A stretch of 11,222 nucleotides of DNA from a bacterium (GTDB lineage: Bacteria > Planctomycetota > Planctomycetia > Pirellulales > Pirellulaceae), in the NCBI GenBank assembly GCA_030432015.1, contig JAUIHJ010000208.1:1-11222 (forward strand), in the 5' to 3' direction. The notes below the pieces were generated by a model. The model saw only the letters and a list, made by a program, of their open reading frames with translations. It was not told the DNA's origin and made no database searches. The position numbers and the translations under genes were made by a program. Positions 1 through 8,130 of this stretch are shown piece by piece (the first letter of the stretch is position 1; the number at the start of each line of letters is the position of its first letter).

Positions 1-855
1 TCGCTGGCGTTCGCGCCCAACGGCGCGTGGCTGGCCGCCGGAAAATTGGACCGAACGTTGCTGATTCTGGATGTCCAAACAGGGCAGACCCTCTCCTCGC
101 GGGAAAGTCTCGACGCGATTCATGCCGTCGAGCAGGTCGCGTTTACGTCCGATGGACAAGGGGTGGTGGCGGCGGGGTCCAGCGGTGCGGTGTATCGCTG
201 GGCGATCGACGACGATGGTGTGCTCGTTGATGGGCAAACGATGGAGCCGCACCAAGCGAGTGTGACATGCCTTGAGGTTGATTCGGCCTCTTCCCTGGTG
301 ATGACAGGATCGGCTGCCGGAAAGTTGATCTGGCAGTCGCATGATCGTTCCGAACTGCAACTCCTCAATGGACTGTCGCGCAAGGTCCTGGCGATCTACT
401 TGCCTCGAACCGGAACCGAGGCGATGGCGACCGATGGAAGGAAGCTGCTTCACTTCGATCTGGCAAGTTCGAGGATTACCGCGACGAGCGATTTGCCACA
501 CACGGCCGCGCTGTCAGCAGCGTTTTCCCACGATGGCAGCAGGATGGCCGTGACGGCGGGATACCAAGTGCTGATTTTCGACACGACCAACGGTACGTCG
601 ATCCAGACGTTTAACGCAGGCCATGAATTGCAGTGGAGCGTCGCGTTCGATCCGGATGGCCAGCGAGTGATCTCCGGTGGCCGCGGTTTTGCGACGCTGT
701 GGAACCTGGAGACAGATCAAGCGGAGTGGCGATTCGACCTGGGCGGGAGCTTGTACATTCAGACGCTGGCCATCTCGCCGGATGGAACCGTCCTGGCGGC
801 CGTTCCGGCAGCAGCCGGCCAGACCGTGTCGGTGTTGCGAATTCCCCGTACATAG
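1..855 (+). CDS. WD40 repeat protein, C-terminal part (5' end outside window)
   Basis: The reading frame is open from base 1 and ends at TAG (853-855), giving 284 visible residues; the true start lies upstream. A TTG at 46 is in frame, but the residues before it (SLAFAPNGAWLAAG) already form a WD40 strand, so it is internal. About seven blade-like repeats are visible. Each has the pattern [VA]AFxxDGxxxxxxG followed by a hydrophobic strand, for example VAFTSDGQGVVAAG, AAFSHDGSRMAVTAG, VAFDPDGQRVISGG and LAISPDGTVLAA. The repeats near visible residues 90-165 are degenerate. WD40 propellers are interaction scaffolds with no catalytic residues, and many planctomycete versions sit behind kinase, cytochrome or signal-peptide regions; any such domain here would be off the window. 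The partner and role cannot be inferred. It lies 149 bases upstream of the RCK_C gene on the same strand, but functional linkage is not shown. Confidence 0.9.
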   Translation, partial: SLAFAPNGAWLAAGKLDRTLLILDVQTGQTLSSRESLDAIHAVEQVAFTSDGQGVVAAGSSGAVYRWAIDDDGVLVDGQTMEPHQASVTCLEVDSASSLVMTGSAAGKLIWQSHDRSELQLLNGLSRKVLAIYLPRTGTEAMATDGRKLLHFDLASSRITATSDLPHTAALSAAFSHDGSRMAVTAGYQVLIFDTTNGTSIQTFNAGHELQWSVAFDPDGQRVISGGRGFATLWNLETDQAEWRFDLGGSLYIQTLAISPDGTVLAAVPAAAGQTVSVLRIPRT

Positions 856-993
856 TACGATGGCCGGACCGTGTCATCCCGTTCGCGCCAGGTTGGTTGC
901 GCGCTGAACCGGGATGGCAGGGCATCCGTGTCTGCCAGATCACGCGCAGGCAGGCATCGTTGGTTGCGTCGTCCCTAGACCGTCGTGCCCCGC

Positions 994-998
994 AGGGG
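994..998 (+). promoter_or_regulatory. Shine-Dalgarno AGGGG fixing the start of the RCK_C protein
   Basis: AGGGG lies 6 bases before ATG 1005. The frame is open upstream as far as 633 without a stop, so this ribosome site, together with the hydrophobic helix that begins right after ATG 1005, decides the start. The GGGG (995-998) can pair with CCCC at 988-991 across a GCA loop, so the site may be partly hidden in a small hairpin. Confidence 0.6.
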
Positions 999-1004
999 TC
1001 GTCT

Positions 1005-1769
1005 ATGATCGCGATTTTGTCATTATTGGTAACGCTTACCCTGTCATTGCTGGTGACGCGGATCGGTGCGATGGCACTGATGTTGACCGGGATTTCGCGC
1101 GAAATGGCCCGCTTCCAGGCCAGATCGGCATTCAGCGGCGTTGGGTACACGACCACCGAATCCGAATCGATTACCACGCACCCTGTCCGGCGGCAGATTG
1201 TGATGGTGTTGATGTTGCTGGGCAACATCGGCATCGCGGCTGGCGTGGCGACGATGATGGTCTCGTTGATGAAAACCACCGAGGCGGAGAATTGGTGGTG
1301 GAACGTCGGGATGCTCACCTTGGGCTTGGTCGTCCTTTGGATCGCAGGTTCCAGCCGCTGGGTCGAACGCAATCTTAACCGGGCCATTGCGTACGGCCTG
1401 ACACGATGGGGGCGGCTGGAAGTCCGCGACTACGTGGCCCTGTTGCAACTACGCGATGGCTACGCGGTGACCGAGTTGCTGGTCGAACGACTCGACTGGT
1501 TGGCGAACAAGACGTTGGTTGATCTGCGACTACCGACCGAAGGTGTGCTTGTGCTCGGGATTCAGCGGGCCGACGGTAGTTACCTTGGTGCTCCGACCGC
1601 GGAAACCTTGATCGAGGTTGGCGATACCGTGGTCCTGTATGGCCCGATTCACCGTGTCGAGGAGCTTGACCAGAGACGGCGGGGCCAGCGAGGCGATGCC
1701 GCTCATCAGGAAGCGGTCAGCGAGCACGAGGAGGTATTAGAGGAGCAAGAAGGTGAAGCGCCCAGTTAG
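1005..1769 (+). CDS. Small membrane protein with C-terminal TrkA_C (RCK_C) domain
   Basis: The protein has 254 residues. Hydrophobic segments at about 3-27, 65-88 and 101-117 are predicted membrane helices. A soluble region follows, and residues about 160-220 match RCK_C/TrkA_C: an LxxLxLPxEGVLVLGIxRxxG-like strand pattern, then GDTVVLYGP. RCK_C domains are cytoplasmic regulatory modules on K+ channels, Trk/Ktr systems and other transporters, where they often bind small ligands. There is no Rossmann RCK_N half. Between helices 1 and 2 lies RSAFSGVGYTTTESE (residues 40-54), reminiscent of the pore-loop signatures of Trk/Ktr or K+ channels; this resemblance is my inference. The tail from about residue 222 is charged and Glu-rich. 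The start is set by AGGGG at 994-998. The gene converges on the MscK-type gene with a 35-base gap. Likely a K+ or other cation homeostasis protein; the transport activity itself is unproven. Confidence 0.85.
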   Translation: MIAILSLLVTLTLSLLVTRIGAMALMLTGISREMARFQARSAFSGVGYTTTESESITTHPVRRQIVMVLMLLGNIGIAAGVATMMVSLMKTTEAENWWWNVGMLTLGLVVLWIAGSSRWVERNLNRAIAYGLTRWGRLEVRDYVALLQLRDGYAVTELLVERLDWLANKTLVDLRLPTEGVLVLGIQRADGSYLGAPTAETLIEVGDTVVLYGPIHRVEELDQRRRGQRGDAAHQEAVSEHEEVLEEQEGEAPS

Positions 1770-1804
1770 TTCACCCCGTTTGTGGTTGCGGCGCGGTTCC
1801 GGCA

Positions 1805-4800
1805 TCACGCAGCGTCCTTTTGGCTCTTGATGCCCAGCAACAGACTTTGCAGGGGCGCATCAATGGTTCGCACGTGCAGGTCCTGCTGCGGGAAGGCGAT
1901 CTCGATGTTCGCGGCGTTGAACTCGCGGTTGATTTCCGTGTGCAGTTCGTGAATGACCGCCAGCCGATTCTCCAAATTGGGTAAGAAGCAGCGCAAGGTA
2001 AAATTGAGCGAGCTGTCGGCGAATCGATCGAATGTGGCAAGCGGTTCCGGATCGGTCAGGATGTGCGGCTGTCGTCTGGCGACCTTCAACAGCAGTTGGC
2101 GCGCCAGTTCGGTATCGCTGCCGTAAGCCACACCCACTTCAATGACGATGCGGTTGATGTCATCCGATAACGTCCAATTCATCACATCTTCGGTAATGAA
2201 TTTCTTGTTGGGAATAATCAGTTCACGACGGTCGAAGCTGGTGATCGTCGTGGCGCGAATCTGCATGCGTGTGACGCGTCCGTCCACGCCACCCACCGTG
2301 ACGAGGTCGCCGACGCGGATCGGGCGCTCGAACAAGATGATCACACCGGAAACGAGATTGGCAAAGATCTCCTGAAGGCCGAATCCCAATCCCACGGTCA
2401 TGGCAGCCGCAAGCCATTGAATGCTACTCCAGCTCAGGCCGACCGAGATGCACGTCATGATCACCGTGGCGACGGTCAAGGAATACCGTAAGATCATGCC
2501 GGCGGCATAGCGCTGGCCAATATCGATCGGCATCCGTTCGAGCACCAGGACGTCCACCAGGGCGGGAATATTTCGAGCGACGACGAGGCCGAGCCCCAAG
2601 AGCAAGCAGGCGAGAATGGCGTGTTTCAACGTGGTTCGTTCGTCGGCGTAGCTTGTGATTACCTTGGCGGTGCCGTCTTCATCGGTAAGCGTCTGTTTGG
2701 TCTCGACGGACTTCGACGAGATCACCACTTGGTCCAGGATGCCCAGGGCGGGTGCCACATCCGACCAGACGAAGTAGCCGCCCACCAGAAACGCGGCGGC
2801 CACAACGTAACGCAGCAAATAACGCAGCTCGGAATCCCTGGTATCAATGTGGACCGCAGGTTCGATGTCACCGGACGGAGGATTCTCGTCGTTGGCCGGT
2901 TGAGATTCATGCAGTGCCAGCGCGACCCGTTCCACTCGAACCTTGCGCACGTTCAGCCAGCGGATGGCGACCGCCCGCGCGAGGCTGACAGCCAACAGAA
3001 CACTCAATGTTGCTTGCATCCGCAACGCAACACGTTGTGCGGAATAGTCGTAGCCCAGCGCGACCAGCATCGCGAGTGCGATCGGGATTCCGATGCCAAC
3101 AAGGTACGCCCCGTTTCTGATTTGAGACATCCAGATGCTGGTGGGTTGGCCAACCGCTGCGGCCACATCTTTCTTGCGGACGCGCAACGTCGCATGCGCG
3201 AAGGCGGCCAACGCGGCCGTCCCGACGAGAAACCCCACGCGCCCCAGAAAGGACGACCATTGACCCTCGCGATAATGTGTCACGGCCGAAAGAAAGAAGA
3301 TGCAAGGGATGCCAATGGCCGACAACCAGGAGAGGTTGCGTCGGGCCAGTCCAACACTCTCTTCGCTCCACTGAAAGTGACGCTCGGCAATCCCATTCCG
3401 GCGGCAAAGTTGCCTGGCGAACCGGCACAACCAAAACACGTACGTCGCGCTCTGCATGCCGAATCCCGCGGCGACTCCCAAGGGAGGCATGCCGTCGATG
3501 GTCAAAAGTTGCCAGCCTACTAGCCACATTAAACCCGGCCAGAACGCGGTTGCCAGTGCGGCCGCAACAATCGCCTCGATGGTCGGTGAGAATCGTCCCT
3601 GTAGCGCGTCGGGGTCGGTCTCACAGATCCGATTGACCTGGCGGCGAAAACGTTGGCGGCACAGCAGCATCAGCAGCACGACCAGCGATGCCAGCACGGC
3701 CAACAGTGGACGTTGCAGCGTACGATCCTTGACGGCCGTCAGCACGGCCAGCCATTGGGACGGCGCACCAAATTCGTGAAGCTCTTCCCACGCTTCGCCG
3801 AAGTGCGCCAATCCGATGGGATCGCTGCTGCGAATCCACAGGACCCGCTCATCGATGTAGGCCTGCGATTTCTGAGTGAGGGAGATGAGCTCCTGTTGTG
3901 CAACCTCTAATTCTCCCAGCAGTTTAAGATACTGGTCATGGTCGCCGGCCAGCGTGGTCAGGAGTTCTTGCTTGGTGATGAGCAAGTCTTCGACCATATG
4001 CACGAAATAAGAGTCGTCATATTGGCGCGACGCTCCCTCGAGTCGTGCGATGACACCGGCGGCGACGGCATCACGCTTGTCCAATAGTTCTTCTTCGTCC
4101 TGCAGGTTCAACAGAGACAGGTGGACGAGCGGCGTTTCGGCGTTGACGAATCGCAACCGATCACGGCACTCCTTCAGCCCGGGAAGTTGATCGCGCTGAC
4201 GACGCAAGAGCAGGCCGACCGTGGTGGAATTACCCGCCTTCTTAACCCTCTCCTCCATCTTCTCGTAGTCTTCTCGGATTGTTTCGATGGCGGCGTTTGC
4301 TTGCTGGACTTCACGGCTGGTCTCTTCAATCAATGCCACAATGGCTTTCCGCCGGTCGGCGAGTTCAGCATTCCGTTTTGCCAGTGATTTCAGCGCGGGA
4401 TCGGCGTCCTGCAATTGTCGCCGCGCTAAGGCAGCCTGGCGATCCGAGTCGCGTTTACGCGAATCGACCAGGAACTTGTTCCAGCTGGCAGCCTCCTTCT
4501 CCAGGGTTTCGACCTCGCGTTTGGCGTGGTCGCGCTGCAGTGGTGCCAATTCTGCGAGTGCATCAATGCGTTTTGATTCCAGGGGAAAAAGGACCCGTTG
4601 GCGTTCCAACGCCTGAAGCCTGGCCTCGGCTTCCATCCGCCGCGCGGTGTCTTGTAGCGACGTTGCATCGTGCGCCGCTGCCATTGCCTTCTTGGCTTCT
4701 TCGTAGAGCTTCTCCGTCTCGGGGATGAGTTTGGTCAGCTCCGTCTTTCGCGTATTACGGCGTTTGATCGTCTCCTCGCGTTTGGCCAATGTTTCTTTAG

Positions 4801-5419
4801 CCTGCTTAAACCGCTCGTCGGCTTCCGCAACGGCCTGTTCGATCTCCTTCAGCGTCATCGCTTCATCGAGGTAAACCTTGGGCTCGCTCCGCGGCGAGGC
4901 AAGCCGTTGTTTGACGTCGAGTAGCTCATTGGGAGCCGCCTGCATGTCGGCCTGGTATTGGAGCGGCTTGTCGGCGGCTTCCTTTGCCGTTTTCAGCCAC
5001 TCGGTGGCGCTCTTGAGCCGTTCGAGCGTTTCCTTCTTGGCTGCTTCGTCAAGTGTTGTGGCCGCGGTAACTTCCTTGACCGCTTCCTCGATTTTGGCTT
5101 GCAGGCTGGTCGTCTGGGTGGCGGCGTCGCCTTCCGTGAAAGCTGCCTGAGCGATGCTCGGATCGCCGGTCGCGGTCAACGGGTCGGCCGTTAGTTCGGC
5201 GGGCGGCACGTCGCCGGAGAGTCCTTCCGGAAACCTTCGCGGCACGGTGCCTTGCCCGAGAGGTCTCGCCATCGGACCGTTGTGCACGGCCGTCCGATTT
5301 TGCAGATCCGGAACGGGATACTGTTGCGACGCAACCGGCGCCGACAATAGGAACGTTAGCAGGAGCGACATCAATGGAGGCGAATGCCGAATCGTCACAG
5401 TGGTCACGTCAGTTGCCAT
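1805..5419 (-). CDS. MscK/KefA-type large mechanosensitive channel (MscS superfamily)
   Basis: The protein has 1204 residues, close to E. coli MscK (about 1120). These channels open under membrane tension during hypo-osmotic shock; MscK gating also responds to external K+. An N-terminal export signal is visible (hydrophobic core about residues 16-31, then ASQQ). A Pro-rich linker follows to about 100, then a charged, Ala/Glu/Lys-rich coiled coil to about 530 (MscS_porin-like, extracytoplasmic), ending in VLWIRSSDP. About eleven hydrophobic helices follow from 568 to 1030. The pore helix and beta domain are diagnostic: VGLGFGLQEIFANLVSG at 1009-1025, then FERPIRVGD, RATTITSFDRRELIIPNK, GVAYGSD and AFPQQD. 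MscK and MscM share this layout, so I give no symbol. ATG 5419 has a weak GAGAAAG site; an internal ATG at 5371 lacks one. It follows the 774-residue channel gene by 99 bases and is probably cotranscribed with it. Confidence 0.93.
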   Translation of the reverse strand: MATDVTTVTIRHSPPLMSLLLTFLLSAPVASQQYPVPDLQNRTAVHNGPMARPLGQGTVPRRFPEGLSGDVPPAELTADPLTATGDPSIAQAAFTEGDAATQTTSLQAKIEEAVKEVTAATTLDEAAKKETLERLKSATEWLKTAKEAADKPLQYQADMQAAPNELLDVKQRLASPRSEPKVYLDEAMTLKEIEQAVAEADERFKQAKETLAKREETIKRRNTRKTELTKLIPETEKLYEEAKKAMAAAHDATSLQDTARRMEAEARLQALERQRVLFPLESKRIDALAELAPLQRDHAKREVETLEKEAASWNKFLVDSRKRDSDRQAALARRQLQDADPALKSLAKRNAELADRRKAIVALIEETSREVQQANAAIETIREDYEKMEERVKKAGNSTTVGLLLRRQRDQLPGLKECRDRLRFVNAETPLVHLSLLNLQDEEELLDKRDAVAAGVIARLEGASRQYDDSYFVHMVEDLLITKQELLTTLAGDHDQYLKLLGELEVAQQELISLTQKSQAYIDERVLWIRSSDPIGLAHFGEAWEELHEFGAPSQWLAVLTAVKDRTLQRPLLAVLASLVVLLMLLCRQRFRRQVNRICETDPDALQGRFSPTIEAIVAAALATAFWPGLMWLVGWQLLTIDGMPPLGVAAGFGMQSATYVFWLCRFARQLCRRNGIAERHFQWSEESVGLARRNLSWLSAIGIPCIFFLSAVTHYREGQWSSFLGRVGFLVGTAALAAFAHATLRVRKKDVAAAVGQPTSIWMSQIRNGAYLVGIGIPIALAMLVALGYDYSAQRVALRMQATLSVLLAVSLARAVAIRWLNVRKVRVERVALALHESQPANDENPPSGDIEPAVHIDTRDSELRYLLRYVVAAAFLVGGYFVWSDVAPALGILDQVVISSKSVETKQTLTDEDGTAKVITSYADERTTLKHAILACLLLGLGLVVARNIPALVDVLVLERMPIDIGQRYAAGMILRYSLTVATVIMTCISVGLSWSSIQWLAAAMTVGLGFGLQEIFANLVSGVIILFERPIRVGDLVTVGGVDGRVTRMQIRATTITSFDRRELIIPNKKFITEDVMNWTLSDDINRIVIEVGVAYGSDTELARQLLLKVARRQPHILTDPEPLATFDRFADSSLNFTLRCFLPNLENRLAVIHELHTEINREFNAANIEIAFPQQDLHVRTIDAPLQSLLLGIKSQKDAA

Positions 5420-5518
5420 GCTTTCTCAAGGAAACGTTGCCTAGCAGGTCGCTCGTCGATGGGAGGAAATTACGGGGCGGAAGCGCAAGCCAGTTGGCCC
5501 CTGCGCGAGATCAAACGG

Positions 5519-7843
5519 TTACGCGGCACCGGCGTTGCGCGCGTCAAACGACTGGTCGCCTTGAAGTAGCTGGATCGGGATCGGTCGGGAAGCATTGAAG
5601 TGGATGTCGCGTTGCGGAAACGCGATGGTGATTCCAGCATCGCGAAAGAATTGGTCGATGCGATACCGCACATCGCTTTCAATCCGCGTCCGGTCCGCAA
5701 TGCTTCGCACTTTGACCCAGAAATGGACTTCGAAGTTCAGCGAGTTGTCGCCGAAATCGGTAAACCATACGAACGGTTCGGGGCTGTTGAGAATGCGACC
5801 ATGTTCGACGGCAGCTTGCTTCATTAGCTTGGCCGCTTCGCGTGTCGCCGACCCGTAAGCAATTCCAACGCTGACATGCGTTCTCAATTTGTCGTCACCA
5901 CGCGTCAGGTTGACGACGTTATTCTCCAGGAACGTGCTGTTCGGGACGATGATGTCCAGGTTGTTACCCGTCCGGACGATGGTGCTCCTCGCGCCGATGT
6001 GTTCGATATTGCCGAAGAGTTGGTCGATTTGAATCAGGTCGCCGACTTTGATCGGCCGCTCGGCCAGCAGAATCAGGCCGCTGATAAAGTTGTTCAAGAC
6101 GTTCTGGCTGCCAAAGCCCACGCCGATCGCAATGGCTCCGCCGAGAAACGTGAACATCGTTAGCGGGACGTTGACAAATCGCAGTGCGATCAGGGTGAAA
6201 CAAACCAGGAATACGTAGAACGACAGGGATTGAATTGCGGCGGCCCCGCTTTCATTCATGCGCACCCGTCCACTTTGCAAGCGATGGCCGAGTGTGCGGC
6301 TGAGCATTCGGGCGACCACGAATCCGAAGAAGACCAGGAGAACTCCGAAAATCACCTTGCCCAGGGTCAGCGGATGGTCGTCAACGGTCATCAATTCGAT
6401 GTTGCGGGCTTCGTTTGTATAATACCACAGGCCGTCGACCCAATCGCCGAACGACCAACTCATCACATCGCCTTCGATCTCTGCGACCAGTTTCTCACTC
6501 AGACGGCGACTCGCTTCGATGCTGACAATGTTGGCATCGTGCGTCTGAATCAATTGGCTGAGCGTTTCACGTTGCTCCTGAATCCAGTGACGTACCTGGC
6601 CCGCGTCGTCGCCGGTGGTCTGGGATTCTTTGTCCAGCCGAACCAGGTCCTGACGAAGTTCGTCGATTCGCATCTGTTCGACACGTTTCTCACGCTCTAA
6701 TTGATCCAATTGTTTGTGAGCATCGGCGCTCCATTTAATCAGTTCTTCGGTATCCGCCTCTTCGCGAATGACCTGATAACGCCGCTGCCAGATTTCTCGA
6801 TTGGCCCGACGTCGGCTCAGGCGTGTATTGAGCAGGGAAACTTGGGTTTGATAAAAGTTGCGTCGTAGCTGCTTGGCTTCGACCTGCTCGGCAAGCTCTG
6901 CATTCTTCTCCATCGAGGTGTCAAGCTGTTGGCGCACACGTGACCATTCGCTCTTGCTGTACTCCAGGTTCGATTCTGCCAGCAACAGTTCGCTCTTGAG
7001 ATCCTCTTCCTGTTTGTCAATCTCGATCATCTGGTCTCGCAGATCCTGCTCGGAAAATACGACGCTCCGAGCGATCCACTTGACTTTCTCCTCCAGCAGT
7101 TCGATGTGCCGTTTGTGTAGTTCGTTGGCAAGCTGCTGGTTATCTCTTTCCTGTTTCCTGACTGCGAGCATCTCCGTGGCGATTCGGACATCAATTTCGG
7201 CAAGTTTCGTGGCGTTTGCGAGCTCAGCCTTCTTATCTTCTTGGGCGCTGTTGGTTTGCTCGGTCTCCTTGGCTCTGCGGTAGGATTGCTGCTTCGCTTC
7301 CAGGGCCTCCTTGGCCCGGGTGACGCCTTCCACGGCGCTGGTCGTTGCGACGTCGACGGCTTCCGTGCGGGTCTGCCGAAAGGCCAGATCGTCCCGCAGA
7401 TGGTCCAGCATCAGGAAGGAATACGGACGCTCCTCGGGAGGTCCGTTCGCGCGAACCGCCTCCAACTGGGAAACCAGGTCGCTGAGACGCGTCTGCAGGT
7501 CGTTGAATTCGGTCTTGTTCACCTCAAGCTGGGCGACGGTCCCCTCAAGCTGTTTGAGCAGTTCGACTTCTCGTTTCAGCCGCTCGGGAGGTTTCGTATT
7601 ACCCTGTTCGGAAGCCTCTTTGGCCGTTTCCAGGGTGCGCTGGGCGACGCGAAGTTTCTCTGCGACCTCTTCGCGTTTGGTCGGCATCGAGGTGGGAAGG
7701 TTGGCCTCGGCGCCTGTTGAATTTGCCTGGGACGTCGGCGTGACGTCGCCGTTGGCGTGGTTCAGAATCGGCAACTGAGCGAGCAGGGCATTGGAACTGG
7801 TCGCGATGGCCCAGAACAGTATCAGTCGAATCCAACCTTGCAT
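5519..7843 (-). CDS. MscS-family channel with long N-terminal coiled coil
   Basis: The protein has 774 residues. An export signal (residues 1-22, WIRLILFWAIATSSNALLAQ) precedes a Ser/Thr/Pro-rich linker and a very long Glu/Lys/Arg/Gln/Leu-rich coiled coil (about 55-455), expected outside the cytoplasmic membrane. Only three hydrophobic helices follow (about 496-512, 537-555, 562-590). The last is the MscS pore helix, with GVGFGSQNVLNNFISG at 574-589, then ERPIKVGDLIQI, DIIVPNSTFLENNVVN, GIAYGS, DNSLNF and AFPQRDIHF, which is the complete cytosolic beta and alpha/beta vestibule. It thus has a minimal MscS core and lacks the extra helices of MscK. Family role: tension-gated, weakly selective efflux valve. 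A good GAGGA site (7849-7853) sits 5 bases before ATG 7843. It is the first gene of the likely two-gene channel unit. It is distinct in sequence and architecture from the downstream paralogue, so this is not a recent duplication. Confidence 0.93.
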   Translation of the reverse strand: MQGWIRLILFWAIATSSNALLAQLPILNHANGDVTPTSQANSTGAEANLPTSMPTKREEVAEKLRVAQRTLETAKEASEQGNTKPPERLKREVELLKQLEGTVAQLEVNKTEFNDLQTRLSDLVSQLEAVRANGPPEERPYSFLMLDHLRDDLAFRQTRTEAVDVATTSAVEGVTRAKEALEAKQQSYRRAKETEQTNSAQEDKKAELANATKLAEIDVRIATEMLAVRKQERDNQQLANELHKRHIELLEEKVKWIARSVVFSEQDLRDQMIEIDKQEEDLKSELLLAESNLEYSKSEWSRVRQQLDTSMEKNAELAEQVEAKQLRRNFYQTQVSLLNTRLSRRRANREIWQRRYQVIREEADTEELIKWSADAHKQLDQLEREKRVEQMRIDELRQDLVRLDKESQTTGDDAGQVRHWIQEQRETLSQLIQTHDANIVSIEASRRLSEKLVAEIEGDVMSWSFGDWVDGLWYYTNEARNIELMTVDDHPLTLGKVIFGVLLVFFGFVVARMLSRTLGHRLQSGRVRMNESGAAAIQSLSFYVFLVCFTLIALRFVNVPLTMFTFLGGAIAIGVGFGSQNVLNNFISGLILLAERPIKVGDLIQIDQLFGNIEHIGARSTIVRTGNNLDIIVPNSTFLENNVVNLTRGDDKLRTHVSVGIAYGSATREAAKLMKQAAVEHGRILNSPEPFVWFTDFGDNSLNFEVHFWVKVRSIADRTRIESDVRYRIDQFFRDAGITIAFPQRDIHFNASRPIPIQLLQGDQSFDARNAGAA

Positions 7844-7981
7844 CAGATTCCTCGCGTTTCAATGGCAGTGTTTGGGGCACGGCGGCGCCGGTCGTGGTGC
7901 AATCGAACAGGGCCCAGACAGTGGGTCCGCAAATCGTGTTGCCTCGGCCTTCGCACGCGCTTCTACCGAGAAGGGCGGCGG

Positions 7982-8010
7982 AGAGTAGCAGAATGAATCG
8001 GCGAGAGCAA
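7982..8010 (-). promoter_or_regulatory. Candidate promoter for the two channel genes
   Basis: On the minus strand, TTGCTC (8005-8010) and TGC-TACTCT (hexamer 7982-7987) are separated by exactly 17 bases, and the TG before the -10 hexamer suggests an extended -10 element. Each hexamer matches the sigma70 consensus at only three of six positions. The site would give a leader of roughly 130 bases before ATG 7843. Its placement between corA and the channel gene supports it; the sequence match alone is weak. Confidence 0.3.
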
Positions 8011-8028
8011 GTTCGCCTGACCTCGATC

Positions 8029-8057
8029 AATTGCCCAGATTGCGAGGGGAATTGCCC
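8029..8057. repeat. Direct repeat AATTGCCC, 21-bp spacing
   Basis: AATTGCCC occurs at 8029-8036 and again at 8050-8057 (GGGCAATT read on the minus strand). The 21-bp period equals two helical turns, and the pair lies just upstream of the candidate channel promoter. It could be a regulator binding site or chance. Confidence 0.3.
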
Positions 8058-8062
8058 GAAAT

Positions 8063-8076
8063 CGCCCCTTGGGGCG
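8063..8076 (-). terminator. Hairpin downstream of corA, possible weak terminator
   Basis: CGCCCC and GGGGCG are perfect inverted arms around TT, about 55 bases past the corA stop. Read on the minus strand, the hairpin is followed by ATTTCGGG, so there is only a short T stretch. It could partly terminate the corB/C-corA transcript or simply separate the two units. No U-tract of canonical length is present. Confidence 0.35.
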
Positions 8077-8130
8077 CGATGCTTCGAGCCAAATTCGATT
8101 GGCGCCTGGGTGTCGGCGAGGCGGCCACGT

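Noticed and set aside
633..1004. Longer version of the RCK_C protein starting at 633
   Set aside because: It would overlap the WD40 coding sequence out of frame by over 200 bases; the membrane helix and ribosome site place the start at 1005.
611..1387. 258-codon minus-strand frame over the WD40 end and the RCK_C gene
   Set aside because: The plus-strand frames show clear WD40 repeats and membrane helices, while this frame has Arg/Pro/Ser-rich shadow composition.
1770..1804. Bidirectional terminator between the convergent genes
   Set aside because: The 35-base gap shows no stable inverted repeat with a T-run on either strand.
2621..3523. 300-codon open frame on the plus strand inside the MscK-type gene
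   Set aside because: It is fully antisense to a strongly supported channel gene, rich in His/Gln/Arg/Gly with no recognisable domain; it is a shadow of G+C-rich codon bias.
7599..8030. 143-codon minus-strand frame spanning the channel leader and the start of the 774-residue gene
   Set aside because: It runs out of frame into the well-supported channel gene, and its residues are Arg/Thr-rich without motifs.
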